From Ramazzottius varieornatus (Eukaryota; Tardigrada; Eutardigrada; Parachela; Ramazzottiidae), in assembly GCA_001949185.1 (NCBI GenBank), contig BDGG01000026.1:17765-81764 (forward strand): DNA of 64,000 nt. Direction: 5' to 3'. Below are positions 48,550 to 58,969 of this stretch, one piece after another. The position numbers and the translations under genes are program-made. The notes under the pieces were generated by a model that had not been told where the DNA came from, ran no database searches, and was given only the letters and a program-made list of their open reading frames with translations. Positions within the stretch are counted from its first letter, which is position 1. Each line of letters starts with the position of its first letter.

Positions 48550-51311
48550 ATGGCCTCGGCTGATGTGGATATGCAAGCGACAACGAGGGTCAAAGACGAC
48601 GAAGAGATGGATGTGGATGACGAGGAGGACGAGATGATGTCTGCTGAAGATGAGGATGACGCTGACGACTTACCCACCAAGGCTCAGCTTAATGATGAAC
48701 GAATCTACAGTCTGGATATCTTGAAGCTCGTCAAGGAAGCTCAACAAGCCCGCGGCCTTCGTCATGGCGATTATACTCGCTACCGGTACATACCAGTATT
48801 TCATACAGTACGATGAGCGAACCACGTTGTCTATCTAGACACAGATTGGCAGGACAATAAGCTCTGTCGTCTGTATGTAGGTGCCTGATGGAGTGCACTC
48901 ACCTGCTTACTTTTTCTATGCTTTACTTTCCTTCCGTATGGATTATGTCGTCAGTTTCGTTCTTCTGTGCTGTAGGCAGTATTGTGAAAGAAAGGTTCAT
49001 CGCTTACGAAAAGCGCTGAAGTTTCCACAAGGCACTCGTACTCGCTACCAAGGCAAGCCGTTGAAGATCGAGAACATGAACGATGCTCGCCACCTCGAGA
49101 TTCCACTCTTCATCACGGAACGCGCCTGGAGTTACGGTATGCAGCTCAAACAGGAATCCGGCCCAGCTCATCCTCGCAAGAAGCACCACATGCTCAGGAG
49201 ATACAAGAAAGCGGCGCATTCTGCTGCTCAGCTGGTCAAACTCTGCAACGCGGTGAAATGCGATGCCAGGCAAGTTCAGACTACCCCGATCAACACGCGC
49301 ACACTCAATAAATCACTCAATGATGCTTTCATCTTTCGGGTCCGAATCAGAAACTTGTGGACATTGTACTTCCTGAGATATATTTTACACAATCTCCTTT
49401 TGTCAACCCTGACTGAGCCGACGAGTATACGACGTTTTTTTGTTTCAGGACACGATTGGAAGCTGAAGCTTACTGCGAATGGATGCGTGGTGTTCACTTC
49501 TTCCATAAGGAACTCTGGAAGCAAGCCGTTGAATGCCTCTCACATGCCAAGACCATCTACGAGCGCATTTCCGCTACAGTGGACGAAGATACCCGCGCAC
49601 TGTACCGTCAGCGTGTCGAAGAGACCAACCCGCAGATTCGTTTCTGTGCCTACAACATTGGTGACGAGTCTGCTGTGGAAGACTTGATCAAGGTGCGACT
49701 GAGAGCCCGGCAAACAAACTCGAAAGGAATGGTTTTCCAAGTGGCGCATGTCTTCGATGTTATTACGTGGGCTTGTGCGCCATTTGAGGAAACAATTTTG
49801 TCGATTTTGTTTTGTCTTTCCCAAGCGACGTACGCTTCCATCGTTGTTGGATTAAAGTGTGCGCCACTTGAGAATGCAATCTTGTGGAGTTCGTTTGGCG
49901 AGGTTTCAGTTCAGGAATTCAATTTCTTCTCTGAACTTTTTCTTATGTTCTGCAGATGCGACTGCAACCAGGCACCGCGATGGGCCAAGACGTCCTGTCC
50001 AAGCTGGACGACCTGATTGCCCAGAACAGAGGCAGACAATCCGGGTCTGAAGTCAGCTGGCTCGGCAAAACCATTCCCATCAAGAACCAGAAAGTTAGGG
50101 TCCTCCTGATTAGTAGCGATGAGGTGATGAAACAGCTGGATACTGTGAAAACGGCGGACGCTAAACTAGAAGTCCTGGAGAACACGTTGAACATGCTGAG
50201 GGAAGCTGGTCAGTTGGTCCAGGAAGAAGTCAAAACAACGGCCAAAGATCAACAAGTAATAAACGGCTAGTCAGGGCTGCGCTGTACAGTCAAGGTCGTG
50301 CTGGATGAAAGTTAGCGTCAGCACGGCCTAGAATGACGCTTCCGCGATTGTGACATTTTTCTTAATGTCCCTTTTGGTTGATCGACAGGTCTCTTCCACC
50401 GGAAGTGTCACCAGTACGCAGCTGCTGTCTTCCTACATCACCTACCTGAAGAACCAGCGCAACACCGATCGCGCACTACTGACCATCCAGATCATGAAGG
50501 GGCAGGTCCCGCTGTCGCCCGAGAAAGAAGCCGAAGAAAAGGCGAAGAAGCACAAGCCTCAGGACTTCGTCCGCCTCTACGACACCATCGTCGAGAACTG
50601 CGAGGAAACCGCAGCTCTTCCAGGTGTCGTAGGAACTGCCGTCATGGAAAGCATGACCAGCCAAGGGCTCATCTACAAAGCCTACAGGGTAACAGACCAC
50701 TCAGGGTTGTGCCCAATCACAGTGTGGCACAGCCTTGACGTAGTACGTTGAGGGTCGTGCCGGGCACCGCCCTGACAATCACTACGGTCCAGGCCGTGCG
50801 CAGTCGGAAATGTTTATTTTTAATTTCGTTTGTTTCCTTACAGGCGCTGTACATTGGCCAAGCTTTCGCCGGTGTAAAGAAGTATCCAGAAGCTTTGACC
50901 TTCTTTTCCCGGGTGAACGAACTAAGTTCTCTGGCCAAAAAGCCGAAGAACAACGAGATCGACTCCAAGCTCTTCGACGAGCTAAGTAGCATGGCGAAGG
51001 AGCAAAAGAGTATGGTGATGGGCTACAGCATTCTAGCCAGTGAAGAGTTCACTGAAGTGGAAAGCGAGATGGTGGCCAGGTTCAAGAAGGAGAATGGCCT
51101 GATGGAAATTCCTCCCGTTAAGCCTTTCACCTTCGATTTGGTCCTCAACAGTGTCAAGTTGCCTTCGTTGGAGGATAAGCTCCAACCCAAAAAGACGGCA
51201 ACGAAAACCGTCAAGAAGGAACAGGCGCCGGCCGAAGCAGCAGGAGCCACGACGGGCGCCGGCCTTGGATCCGCACTGAAAGGGTGGATTTTTGGTGGCA
51301 AGAAGAAATAA
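48550..51311 (+). CDS. SRP68: Signal recognition particle subunit SRP68
   Basis: Six exons, all in phase: 48550-48785, 48976-49269, 49449-49692, 49956-50255, 50389-50688, 50844-51311; 613 residues (human 627). SRP68 binds SRP RNA near the three-way junction and holds SRP72, in the cytosol and nucleolus. The N-terminus is acidic (DDEEMDVDDEEDEMMS). Matching segments: QLNDERIYSLDILKLVKEAQ, HGDYTRYRQYCERKVHRLRK, ERAWSYGMQLKQE, KHHMLRRYKKA, CDARTRLEAEAYCEWMRG, QRVEETNPQIRFCAYNIGD, YKAYRALYIGQAF, and a C-terminal helix region that should bind SRP72 (PVKPFTFDL... PSLEDKL) with a Lys-rich end. The intron after 49269 begins GCAAGT rather than GT; phase and homology (CDAR|TRLEAEAY) leave no alternative. 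Intron 3 holds a family A repeat. Confidence 0.97.
49319..49370 (+). repeat. Dispersed motif with TTTCGGGTCCGAA core, copy 3
   Basis: ATGATGCTTTCATCTTTCGG followed by GTCCGAATCAG and TGTGGACATTG, in SRP68 intron 2; near-identical to 5414 and 6418. Confidence 0.7.
49708..49902. repeat. Palindromic repeat family A, two-unit copy
   Basis: CCGGCAAACAAACTCGAAAG at the left, GGAGTTCGTTTGGCGAGG at the right, two hairpins between; in SRP68 intron 3. Confidence 0.9.
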
Positions 51312-51612
51312 TAAAAAATGACTAAATGTTCATTGTTATTATTGCGTTCGAGTTTTTCTAAATCTAGTTCTTTTCCCATTGACGCTTCTGCTTACTTCTC
51401 TCCGTCGGATATTTATCCACATTATCGTTTGATAAGTTCTTTGAGACATTCGTATAAAAATATAATAAAATTCCGTCACCAAACGACCCCTTTTTATTCG
51501 TAGAAAATCTGTCACAGTTTTGTTTTGAAAAGACCAGACAGAATGATATGAGCAAAAATCCAAAAGAACTTGACGAGTATTTACATTTCTCTGGAAATGT
51601 CTGTGCCGTTGT

Positions 51613-54600
51613 TCACTTGAAGCAGTCGACCATTCCTGACAGGTCGCCACTGGCCAGTCTTTCTTGGCAGTTAAGTGACAGCGGCGGAATGAATTCGGGC
51701 AGCAGTGTTGCGTCGTGAGTGAGTCCTTGAGACAGGTCTCTGCAGCGCTTCATTAGGTCGTAATTGATGATCTCGCTCACTCTAGAGTCCTGCTTGTAGT
51801 CCGGATGCTCCAAGACAAACTTCCGCATCCATCCGGCTGTTGTTAGTAACTCACCTGCAAAAAGGACAGCATCAAAATAGAGATGAAGGTCAGACAGCGG
51901 AAAAAGAAAGACGAAGATCAACAGTTCAGTTTTTTGCGGAAGGCCGTGCCCAGCATGCAAGGCCGTGCTCATCGTACAAAGCCGTGCCCATCGTACAAGG
52001 TCGTGCCGCCACAGTACCAGCACGACCCTCCCTCAGCCTACCCCAGGGCCGTCCTCGGTCCATATGATCCAGTTTCCAAAGAATTTGCCAGGATTGAGGA
52101 TTTCTTTCACTGGCTTACATACCGGAAGCTTTCTTGCTGATGCAGTGCAGGTACGACTGCAGCGTTTGCCTGGTGTGAACATCCAAATCCACCGACGACA
52201 GGTAGTGCTCGACCAAAGGCACTAAACCTTCAAAGTGACCTTCTTCCGCGTCCTTGCCGTTGAAGACCTCGTTGACCGTCATCTGCACGATCTTATTCGA
52301 CTGTTGACTTCCATCCGCCCCTAAGAACCAGAACGGATAGACTTTCAATCAGCTGGAGTCGGCGGGTAGACAAAGCTGCTCGGCATACAAACTCGCCAGG
52401 ATTGATTTTCACATTGGCGCACGCTTCAGGTGCTGTTGGCTGACATGGCGCGCCACTGGAAAAAGAACCCTCTCGTCCAGTTTGTTTGCCTATGTCTTGA
52501 ATGAACTGACCGGTGAGGATCTGTTGCCGAAACCACAGCCTTCCTTCGCTGACAGCGTTTCGCTGCTGCGCCACCGCCATGTTCTCTTCTACCATGGACA
52601 TGGGGACCAGCAAGTTGAGCTTCAACGAGACGATGGTTCGCGTCAAGAGAACCACGAAGATGACGAATGCCGCGTTCTCAAAGTCCGTGATTTGCGTCTG
52701 TAGGTTGACAAATCGTATCAACAAAAGTTTCACCACGGAACCCGGACAGAAGATTCAACGTACCTCCATGGGACGAAACTCTATCCGCCAGCCGATATCC
52801 GCGTCAACAGGCGGCGGCTTGAACCTCAAAGACTGCCAGTTTGTCGACTGAATATTCTGCAAAAACAATAACTTGATTCCAGATGAATTCGTATTTGCAA
52901 GCTCGGCAAAAAAAACTCGACCAAACTGTTTTCCCAATTGGCGCACCTTTCCAGCCAATAACACTGTGAACGTGCGCCACTCGGTAAACAATTCAACTTA
53001 ACAAGACTGCTTTTCCCAGTGGCGCACGCTTGGGAACATGCGCCACGTGAAGTTGAGTTTCGAAGGTCCCTCGTTAATTTAATACGAGAAAAGCCTTTCG
53101 CTTACTTCGAAATGGTTGCTGTCTTTCTCGTCGTCCTGATGGATTCTCTCCGAATATAAAATGAGCGGTTCTCGGATGAAAAGCTTGGCTATGTGTTTGC
53201 TCAGTTGAGCGTCAATGCCTGAAGACCCAACAGAGTATAAATTCCAGCCCTTCGAGCTACTGTATGAATAAGGGAGCCGGAAGCGACCTTTTATGAGCTA
53301 TTGAAATTCTCACCGGCTTCGACCAACTTGTCGAAATATTCTTGGTTGATGACGGCAGGTACGTCGTTGTACTGGTCGCCTTCCGGTGAGAGGTAATGGT
53401 CCACCGAACCATAGCGGGACTTGGGAATGAGGCGAAAGCCATCTTTCAACGGCTGAAAAGGTGATGAATACCGTCATACCGAATATTCGAGGCTTTTGTG
53501 GCTTACCTTCAGTCCCAATTCCTCTTCGGTGCGATCGTCCGTACACGCCGCCAGAATATTCCAGCGGCAGTCCACGTCGGAGATGTAGCCTTGATACATC
53601 GGTGCACCAGCCGTCAACGTCATCTAAAACTCAAAAGTCAAAACCATCCATCGTTCCCCGAGAAAGATCCAAAAGAGCTTCTGGTGGCACTTACCATGAA
53701 AGGACACATGATGGCCAGTTGATCGTACAGGAAGCGCGCTTCCGCCAAGTTGCGCGCTTGAAATGTCACCTGCAAAATTAGCATGTATGGAAGCTCGCCA
53801 AACAAAGTCGACAAGATCACTTTGCCAAGTGGCGCAAGCTGCCACCCAATAACACTGAAAGCGTCCGCCACTTGAGCCAACAAAACTCGACAGCATCGTT
53901 TTTCCCAAGTGGCGCACGCTTCCAGCTAGCAACAACAGAAGCCGCACTACTTGGAGAGACAATCTTATCGAGTTTGTTTGTCAAAAGGCGAACACTGTCG
54001 GCGTGTGTATTGCCCACAAGCGTTTGGTAGATGCTCGATGAAGAAGCTAAAGTACGGTCGGACCGTCGTGGTATGTACCTGAAGACAACAGCAACCCATT
54101 CCATGACCGCAAGAGTCCATGACAATGTGGCCGGCTTTGGCCACCGCCTGCACTTCGCCATCGTCCCCCAAAGCGGCAAAGTCCTCTTCGACGTTCTCTG
54201 ACGTGTTCTTGTCTTTAAACACTGCGCAATAGACGAATGATAAACCGTTAGTAAAAGAGAAAATAAGGCCGAGGAAGCGAAAACTAAGAGGGTTGTCTCA
54301 CGGGGAACGTTGACGAAAGGCTTTCTTCCTCGTCTCTTGCACAAATTCCCCAAGATCGTCCTGCGGAAAATAACAGTGAACCTTCTTCTCAGACTTCAGG
54401 ATCCATTAGGGTATTCACCTCATGCGAGAATGACCTGAAAAGATAGCCTCGTCGGGAAAGAAAAGCGAGCGAAGGATGCTGTTGGGATTGTTCGGTTCCG
54501 TCAAGGCCGGCGGAAATGTGAAGCCTGGACAGCCCAGCCTGAAATCAAACCGCGGTTACAGCTGTTATATCCGCTGCTGGGAGGAGTATACTGAATACGA

Positions 54601-55347
54601 GTTGATGTCTGGGTACCGCGGAAAGGCCGACACGGAGAGGATGGCTTCGTTAGCCATCAGCAGCTTCTGCACTTCCTCCCTCCGCGCACGCATGTTCCCC
54701 TCCACTTTGGTAAAGTCCTCAAAGTTGCAGCGGAAAGGTCTCCCTGGCGAAGACTCCACCATGTAGGTGGCCATTTCCGGTCTCCATAAAGCTGGCAAAT
54801 CCGGATTCTTTTCTCTATAGAAAACGTAACTTTGTCCGTACTTCCAGTGGGGCTTCGAGACTGAATGAGACTTTGATTGTGTACCCCTTTTCCTCGGCCT
54901 CCAGTTCCTTCTGCTGTAGTTTCGGCAGGAGATCGTGCGCCCGCAGTGCCAACTGCGCTCGTTGTTGAGCTTCGTTAAAATGGACGATGATATACTCGAT
55001 CTACAAGAAAAATATGAGACAATAAGCGTATACCAAATCAAATGAGTCGACCACGTGACATTCATTGGCTCTCACATTGTGGAATTTGTCACATGATTAC
55101 AGACGTTTATAGGCCGCATGCCAGATTTAAACGAGCACGACGGATTTATCACTTCCGGTTGCCTTCTTGAGGGAAAAACGGTGCAATGAGGGCCTACCTC
55201 GTCTCCCCATTTCAGTTCGTCGTTGGGTCGGTCCTTCAGGTTCCGGTACAAGTTGATAAACTGCTGGATGCCGTGCTGCTGGACGTGCTTGGCGTGCGCT
55301 CGAGTTTCTTCCCACGACAACACCTCGCCTTCCGTCAGCAATCCCAT
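51613..55347 (-). CDS. GCLC: Glutamate-cysteine ligase catalytic subunit (GCLC)
   Basis: Thirteen exons: 55198-55347, 54617-55000, 54419-54538, 54302-54360, 54079-54221, 53695-53769, 53507-53623, 53314-53452, 53106-53218, 52764-52856, 52511-52697, 52123-52320, 51613-51854; about 672 residues (human 637). GCLC joins glutamate and cysteine with ATP, the rate-limiting step of glutathione synthesis, in the cytosol. Near-identical family blocks: [165 protein letters not shown]. Exon 2 has one extra base near 54820 that breaks the frame between [14 protein letters not shown] and [15 protein letters not shown]; all other junctions are in phase. An acceptor precedes the start, so a 5'-UTR exon exists. 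Confidence 0.96.
51945..52020. repeat. GGCCGTGCC motif cluster in GCLC last intron
   Basis: AAGGCCGTGCCCAGC, AAGGCCGTGCTCATCG, AAAGCCGTGCCCATCG and AAGGTCGTGCCGCC follow one another at about 16-base spacing. Related motifs occur at about 6357, 14173, 50275 and 50705-50800. Confidence 0.65.
52381..52495. repeat. Palindromic repeat family A, one unit
   Basis: CGGCATACAAACTCGCCAGG to CCAGTTTGTTTGCC, core TTGGCGCACGCTTCAG; in a GCLC intron. Confidence 0.85.
52900..53055. repeat. Palindromic repeat family A, about two units
   Basis: Left arm AGCTCGGCAAAAAAAACTCG, hairpins AATTGGCGCACCTTTCCAGC/AACGTGCGCCACTCGG and AGTGGCGCACGCTTGGGAAC/ATGCGCCACGTG; in a GCLC intron. Confidence 0.85.
53792..53986. 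repeat. Palindromic repeat family A, complete two-unit copy
   Basis: AGCTCGCCAAACAAAGTCGA at the left, ATCTTATCGAGTTTGTTTG at the right, two internal hairpins; in a GCLC intron. Confidence 0.9.
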
Positions 55348-56226
55348 TTCCTGATCTCCGCTGATGAACAGTCCCCGGAAACCTGAAACGGACAACGGGA
55401 TTGTGTAACAAAGTATCAATGTCTACGCTCGAGAAGAAAAATGCAGACAAGCAGAACAACAAGACTGTTTTGTTGGCAGGACAAGCCGGCTGCCGAAAAT
55501 AACATTCCTCCACTTCCGGCCAGCTGTGAGGCAAAACACCGGAGGCGGACCCGGATTTCATGTCCTTCTGTGACCAATAAAAATTGGACATCCAATCGAA
55601 CCATAGCAGAATGCGGGGTTACTACCATCTTCCTGTGTGACGTCAGAACTCAGTAAGGAACTCCGCCTCCGCTGATGCTAAAATGGAATATGACGTGATG
55701 CAGACGAATACTACCGTTGATTGCTTCAACACAGTTTATCAGTGTGCTTATCAGTCGAAACGTGATTCTCTCGCCTGTGGTTGTCTTGCTCATGATTCAC
55801 ACAGATAAAACTCTGATGAATGTTCCGTTCAGTGAGCAGCAGACAAAGGCAGGCCAGTGGGAGAGTTGACCATTGTCCAGCGGAGCTTTCATTGTAAGGG
55901 AGCGAAGCAGCAAGGCTGTTCTCCTTCTTTGTCCCGCTTCTCACTTGCACGCTCTCCTTCTTTCTCCATTTGCAGATAGCACAGATCCGTTTGCTGCAGT
56001 GGACTGGACGCTTTGCAGCAACGGTTGGACAAGGCTGGAAAATCGAAAGGCTGCACGGGAAAGGAGGCGAAATCAGCGAAAGAGAGCTTCGATTCTGATC
56101 GAAGGACGAAAGCGACGATTATTACGGTAAATTCATTTTCTCTTTTGCTCCTTTTGCCTTTGATCAACGGCCCAGAGGCCTCGTTCGGAACATAACGGGT
56201 GTGTAATTTAGAGAGAAGGAGCAGCG
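55348..56226. promoter_or_regulatory. Bidirectional upstream region of GCLC (-) and HMG gene (+)
   Basis: The two genes diverge. GCLC has an acceptor at about 55386, so its first non-coding exon lies within this region, probably near 55600-55900. Short frames here have no family resemblance. No specific factor site is asserted. Confidence 0.4.
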
Positions 56227-58232
56227 ATGGACGGTGCGTCGTATGTGTCGCAGTATATCACTCCCGCGCTAGCGTATCAGCAATGGTTCAGTCTTAACCT
56301 TCCCCAACAACAGCAGCAACAACAACAGCAACAAGCAGCTGCTTCCGCCGCCGACAATACTCCAGGACAATTTGGAGCAGCCACCAACGACCAAGGACAT
56401 TTCCAGGTAAAAAAAAGTTATCTTTTAGTTGGTATGGCCAGGCATGTCAGCTGGAAACGAAATTTGGAAGCTTGGCAGAGTGGCGCAAGCTTCGAGTTTT
56501 ATTAGCTGAAATCGTGCGCAACTTGGTGAAACAATCTCGATCGTTGAATTGGTGTTCAATCAAGGCATAAACTGATGATCCAATCAACCAACCGTTCACT
56601 CGTCCCGTTGGTCCGTTGGAAAACTCGCTCGTTCCATCTTTTGCCTTTTTCGGCTGGTGTTTCTTGGAATAATGTATCTGAGTTAGGTGAAAATATGTTT
56701 TCTACCTTGTAGGTGGGATATCTGGACGGTGGTCATGGCCAAAGCGAGTACCAACAGCCGGACAACGGCATCAGTCTCAACTTGTCGAGTCTCCAGTCCT
56801 TCGCTTCGTCCCTCTCGCAGAACTCGAGTATTCCTCAGACCTTCATGATCCAAACTAACCCCAACAGTCAGAATGGGCAGTTCACGATCCTACCTACCGC
56901 CGGATATGGCGGACACAACGGCCAGTCCATGGGAGGAGTTGACCATCATCAACACCTCAATCTTCAACAGGTAAGTTTATCTTGATCAATCAAGGACTTG
57001 CCCGCGTTGCAATCAACCGTTGACTTGACCGTTGGAGTTCAGCCGTTGAATTTTGACATCTTGATAATCTTTCCTAACATTGATTGACTTCCAGGTGTCG
57101 CAAGGACATCACGGACAGTCTCAACAAGCGCACTCTACCCCGTCTTCGGCAGTGAAGACACCAAAAGGAAGAAAGCCCAAGAATGCTTCCGTAACGCCAG
57201 CCGAGTCAGACGGCAAGCCTGTCAAACCTGCCAAACCCAAAGGAACCCCCAACGCCTACGCGCTCTTCTACAAGCAAGCCTACTCCAAACTGCGAGCTGA
57301 CAACCCCGAATGGAAGGCCTCGCAGATCATGGCCGAAGCTGGCAAGCTCTGGCAAGAAATGAACGGGGAGCTGCAGAATCAGTATCGGGAACAGGCAAAA
57401 TCCATGGCGGAAGCGCACCAACTCCTCACGGGCCACGGAAAAGTAAGTTCCGTCTTCTTCCCTCTCATCATGTCGTAGAAGGTGAACGAGCTGCTGCCTG
57501 TTCTTACAGGCCAGTCACAAGAAGCAAAAGAACGGCAAGAAGCGCAACATTACGGGATACCAGCTGTACATCCAAGAGCAGTTCAACCAAAGACCCGCCA
57601 ATGTCGCCCAGATGCACGCCAAGGACTTCCTGCTACAGCTATCAGGTCAGTGGAAGACCTTACAGGACAGCGAGAAGCAGGTCTACCAAGAGAAGGCCAA
57701 GTTGGAAAAGATAAAGCGGGAGAGCGAGGCCGGAAGTGCGGAGAGCGCACCCAACGGCCTGAACTCGTCGGCAGCCCCAAACCTACCTGCAGACTTCAAG
57801 AACATACCGCTGAATGGAGCATCGGGTAATACAACCTCTCAACATATCTTCCATAGTAAAATTGGAAGCAAGAACGTACAGTCCTCAGCAGGAGCGGCGC
57901 ACACTTCAAAGTGTAACACGAAATTTGTGCGCCACTTGGAAAACGATCCAACTCTAGGAGGTTATCTCACCAAGATGGCGCACGCTCTCAGCCAATCGCA
58001 GTCTCACCGTGCGTCACTTGGACCAACTCGAGGATATGGTTTATCAATTGGCGCACTGTTCCGGCACGTGACACCGAAACCGTGCGCCACTTGGATAACG
58101 TTGAAAACTAGTGCCCAGCTATGTAGTTCTAATCTTTGCCACTTTTTCCTTGCTTCAGATTATGGTCACGAAGGAATGAACGTTGGACAAGACAGCGAAG
58201 AAGACGACATGGAAGTAAAGAGCGAAGTCTAG
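56227..58232 (+). CDS. Tandem HMG-box nuclear protein with Gln-rich N-terminus
   Basis: Five exons in phase: 56227-56406, 56713-56970, 57095-57442, 57510-57825, 58159-58232; 391 residues. HMG boxes bend DNA and serve in transcription or chromatin. The N-terminal 150 residues are Gln/Ser/Asn-rich with a run of ten Gln (56305-56336). HMG box 1 (about residues 186-250) reads PKGTPNAYALFYKQAYSKLR and continues through NPEWKASQIMAEAGKLWQEM; its KPxxPxxAYxLFxxx start resembles TOX proteins. HMG box 2 reads KKRNITGYQLYIQEQFNQRP to SGQWKTLQDSEKQVYQEKAK. The C-terminus is acidic (DSEEDDMEVKSEV). Between the boxes is a Lys-rich linker. The overall design (Q-rich region plus two boxes) does not match one vertebrate family, so no symbol is given. 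Intron 4 (57826-58158) is 333 bases, has no stop in frame and is largely a family A repeat. Confidence 0.85.
56468..56543. repeat. Palindromic repeat family A, degenerate single unit
   Basis: AGCTTGGCAGAGTGGCGCAA and TCGTGCGCAACTTGGTGAAA in HMG intron 1. Confidence 0.75.
57891..58100. repeat. Palindromic repeat family A, three units, in a stop-free intron
   Basis: Three hairpins: GGCGCACACTTCAAAG/TTTGTGCGCCACTTGG, ATGGCGCACGCTCTCAGCC/CCGTGCGTCACTTGG, TTGGCGCACTGTTCCGG/CCGTGCGCCACTTGG. It lies in HMG intron 4. Confidence 0.9.
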
Positions 58233-58969
58233 CCAGAAAAATGCCTCTGGTCAAGGATTTCCCGCCGTAATGTGTTTACCTCTCAATATGAGGTAAAACA
58301 CGGCAATAACTGCAAAGACTCGTCTTCCCTACCTTTCTCCTTTTCAAGTCTCCTGCTCTCTGACCCAAAGATGGAACCTGGAATCTGTTGCACGACTACA
58401 CTATGACACAATTTTTATGGAATATTATTTTTATTTTATCCTCTGCAGAGAACAGGTGTGACGGGATAGAAAGGACTTATGATCTCCGTTGATACACGTT
58501 GACGTGACCTCTTTTTTGCCAAAAAGTCTTCTGCTGGTTCCTCGTTTTTTCAGCCGTGATCCTGGGGCTTGTCCACGACACGGTTCGATCATCTTCCTGC
58601 ATCACCTTCTTCCTCTTGTTTTTGAGAACTGATTGAATTATGTTTCATGCCTGTAATCCGTTCTGATTTGATATGCAGCGGAGTTTTGCTGCCAGAATTC
58701 ATTTAACATTTCTGTTTTTTCGATGTTGTTGAACCTTGAAAAATTTGTGTAAAAGTAATGTTTGAAGAAAGTTTTCTGTCGTTGCGACGAGATCGATTTC
58801 CCAAGTGGCGCACGCTTACAGCTAAAAACACTGCAAACGCGGCCGTCATCAAACTCGACACGGTTGTCTTCTCAAGTGGCGCACATTCCAGTTTAACAAC
58901 ACTGCGCCACTTCGACAAACGATCTGCTCGAAATCTTTTGCCTAACCTTCCACATGACTTATGGCGGTC
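58233..58969. other. Convergent 3' regions of HMG gene and zinc-finger gene
   Basis: Contains the HMG 3' UTR and a family A repeat. A terminal exon of the zinc-finger gene may be hidden here; I could not place it. Confidence 0.4.
58780..58945. repeat. Palindromic repeat family A, two units
   Basis: CCAAGTGGCGCACGCTTACA and TCAAGTGGCGCACATTCC with partial complements ACTGCGCCACTTCG; outer arm ATCTGCTCGAAATCTTTTGC. Confidence 0.85.

Noticed and set aside
48881-48975. Extension of SRP68 exon 2 upstream of the acceptor
   Set aside because: It contains the polypyrimidine acceptor, and the protein joins in phase only at 48976.
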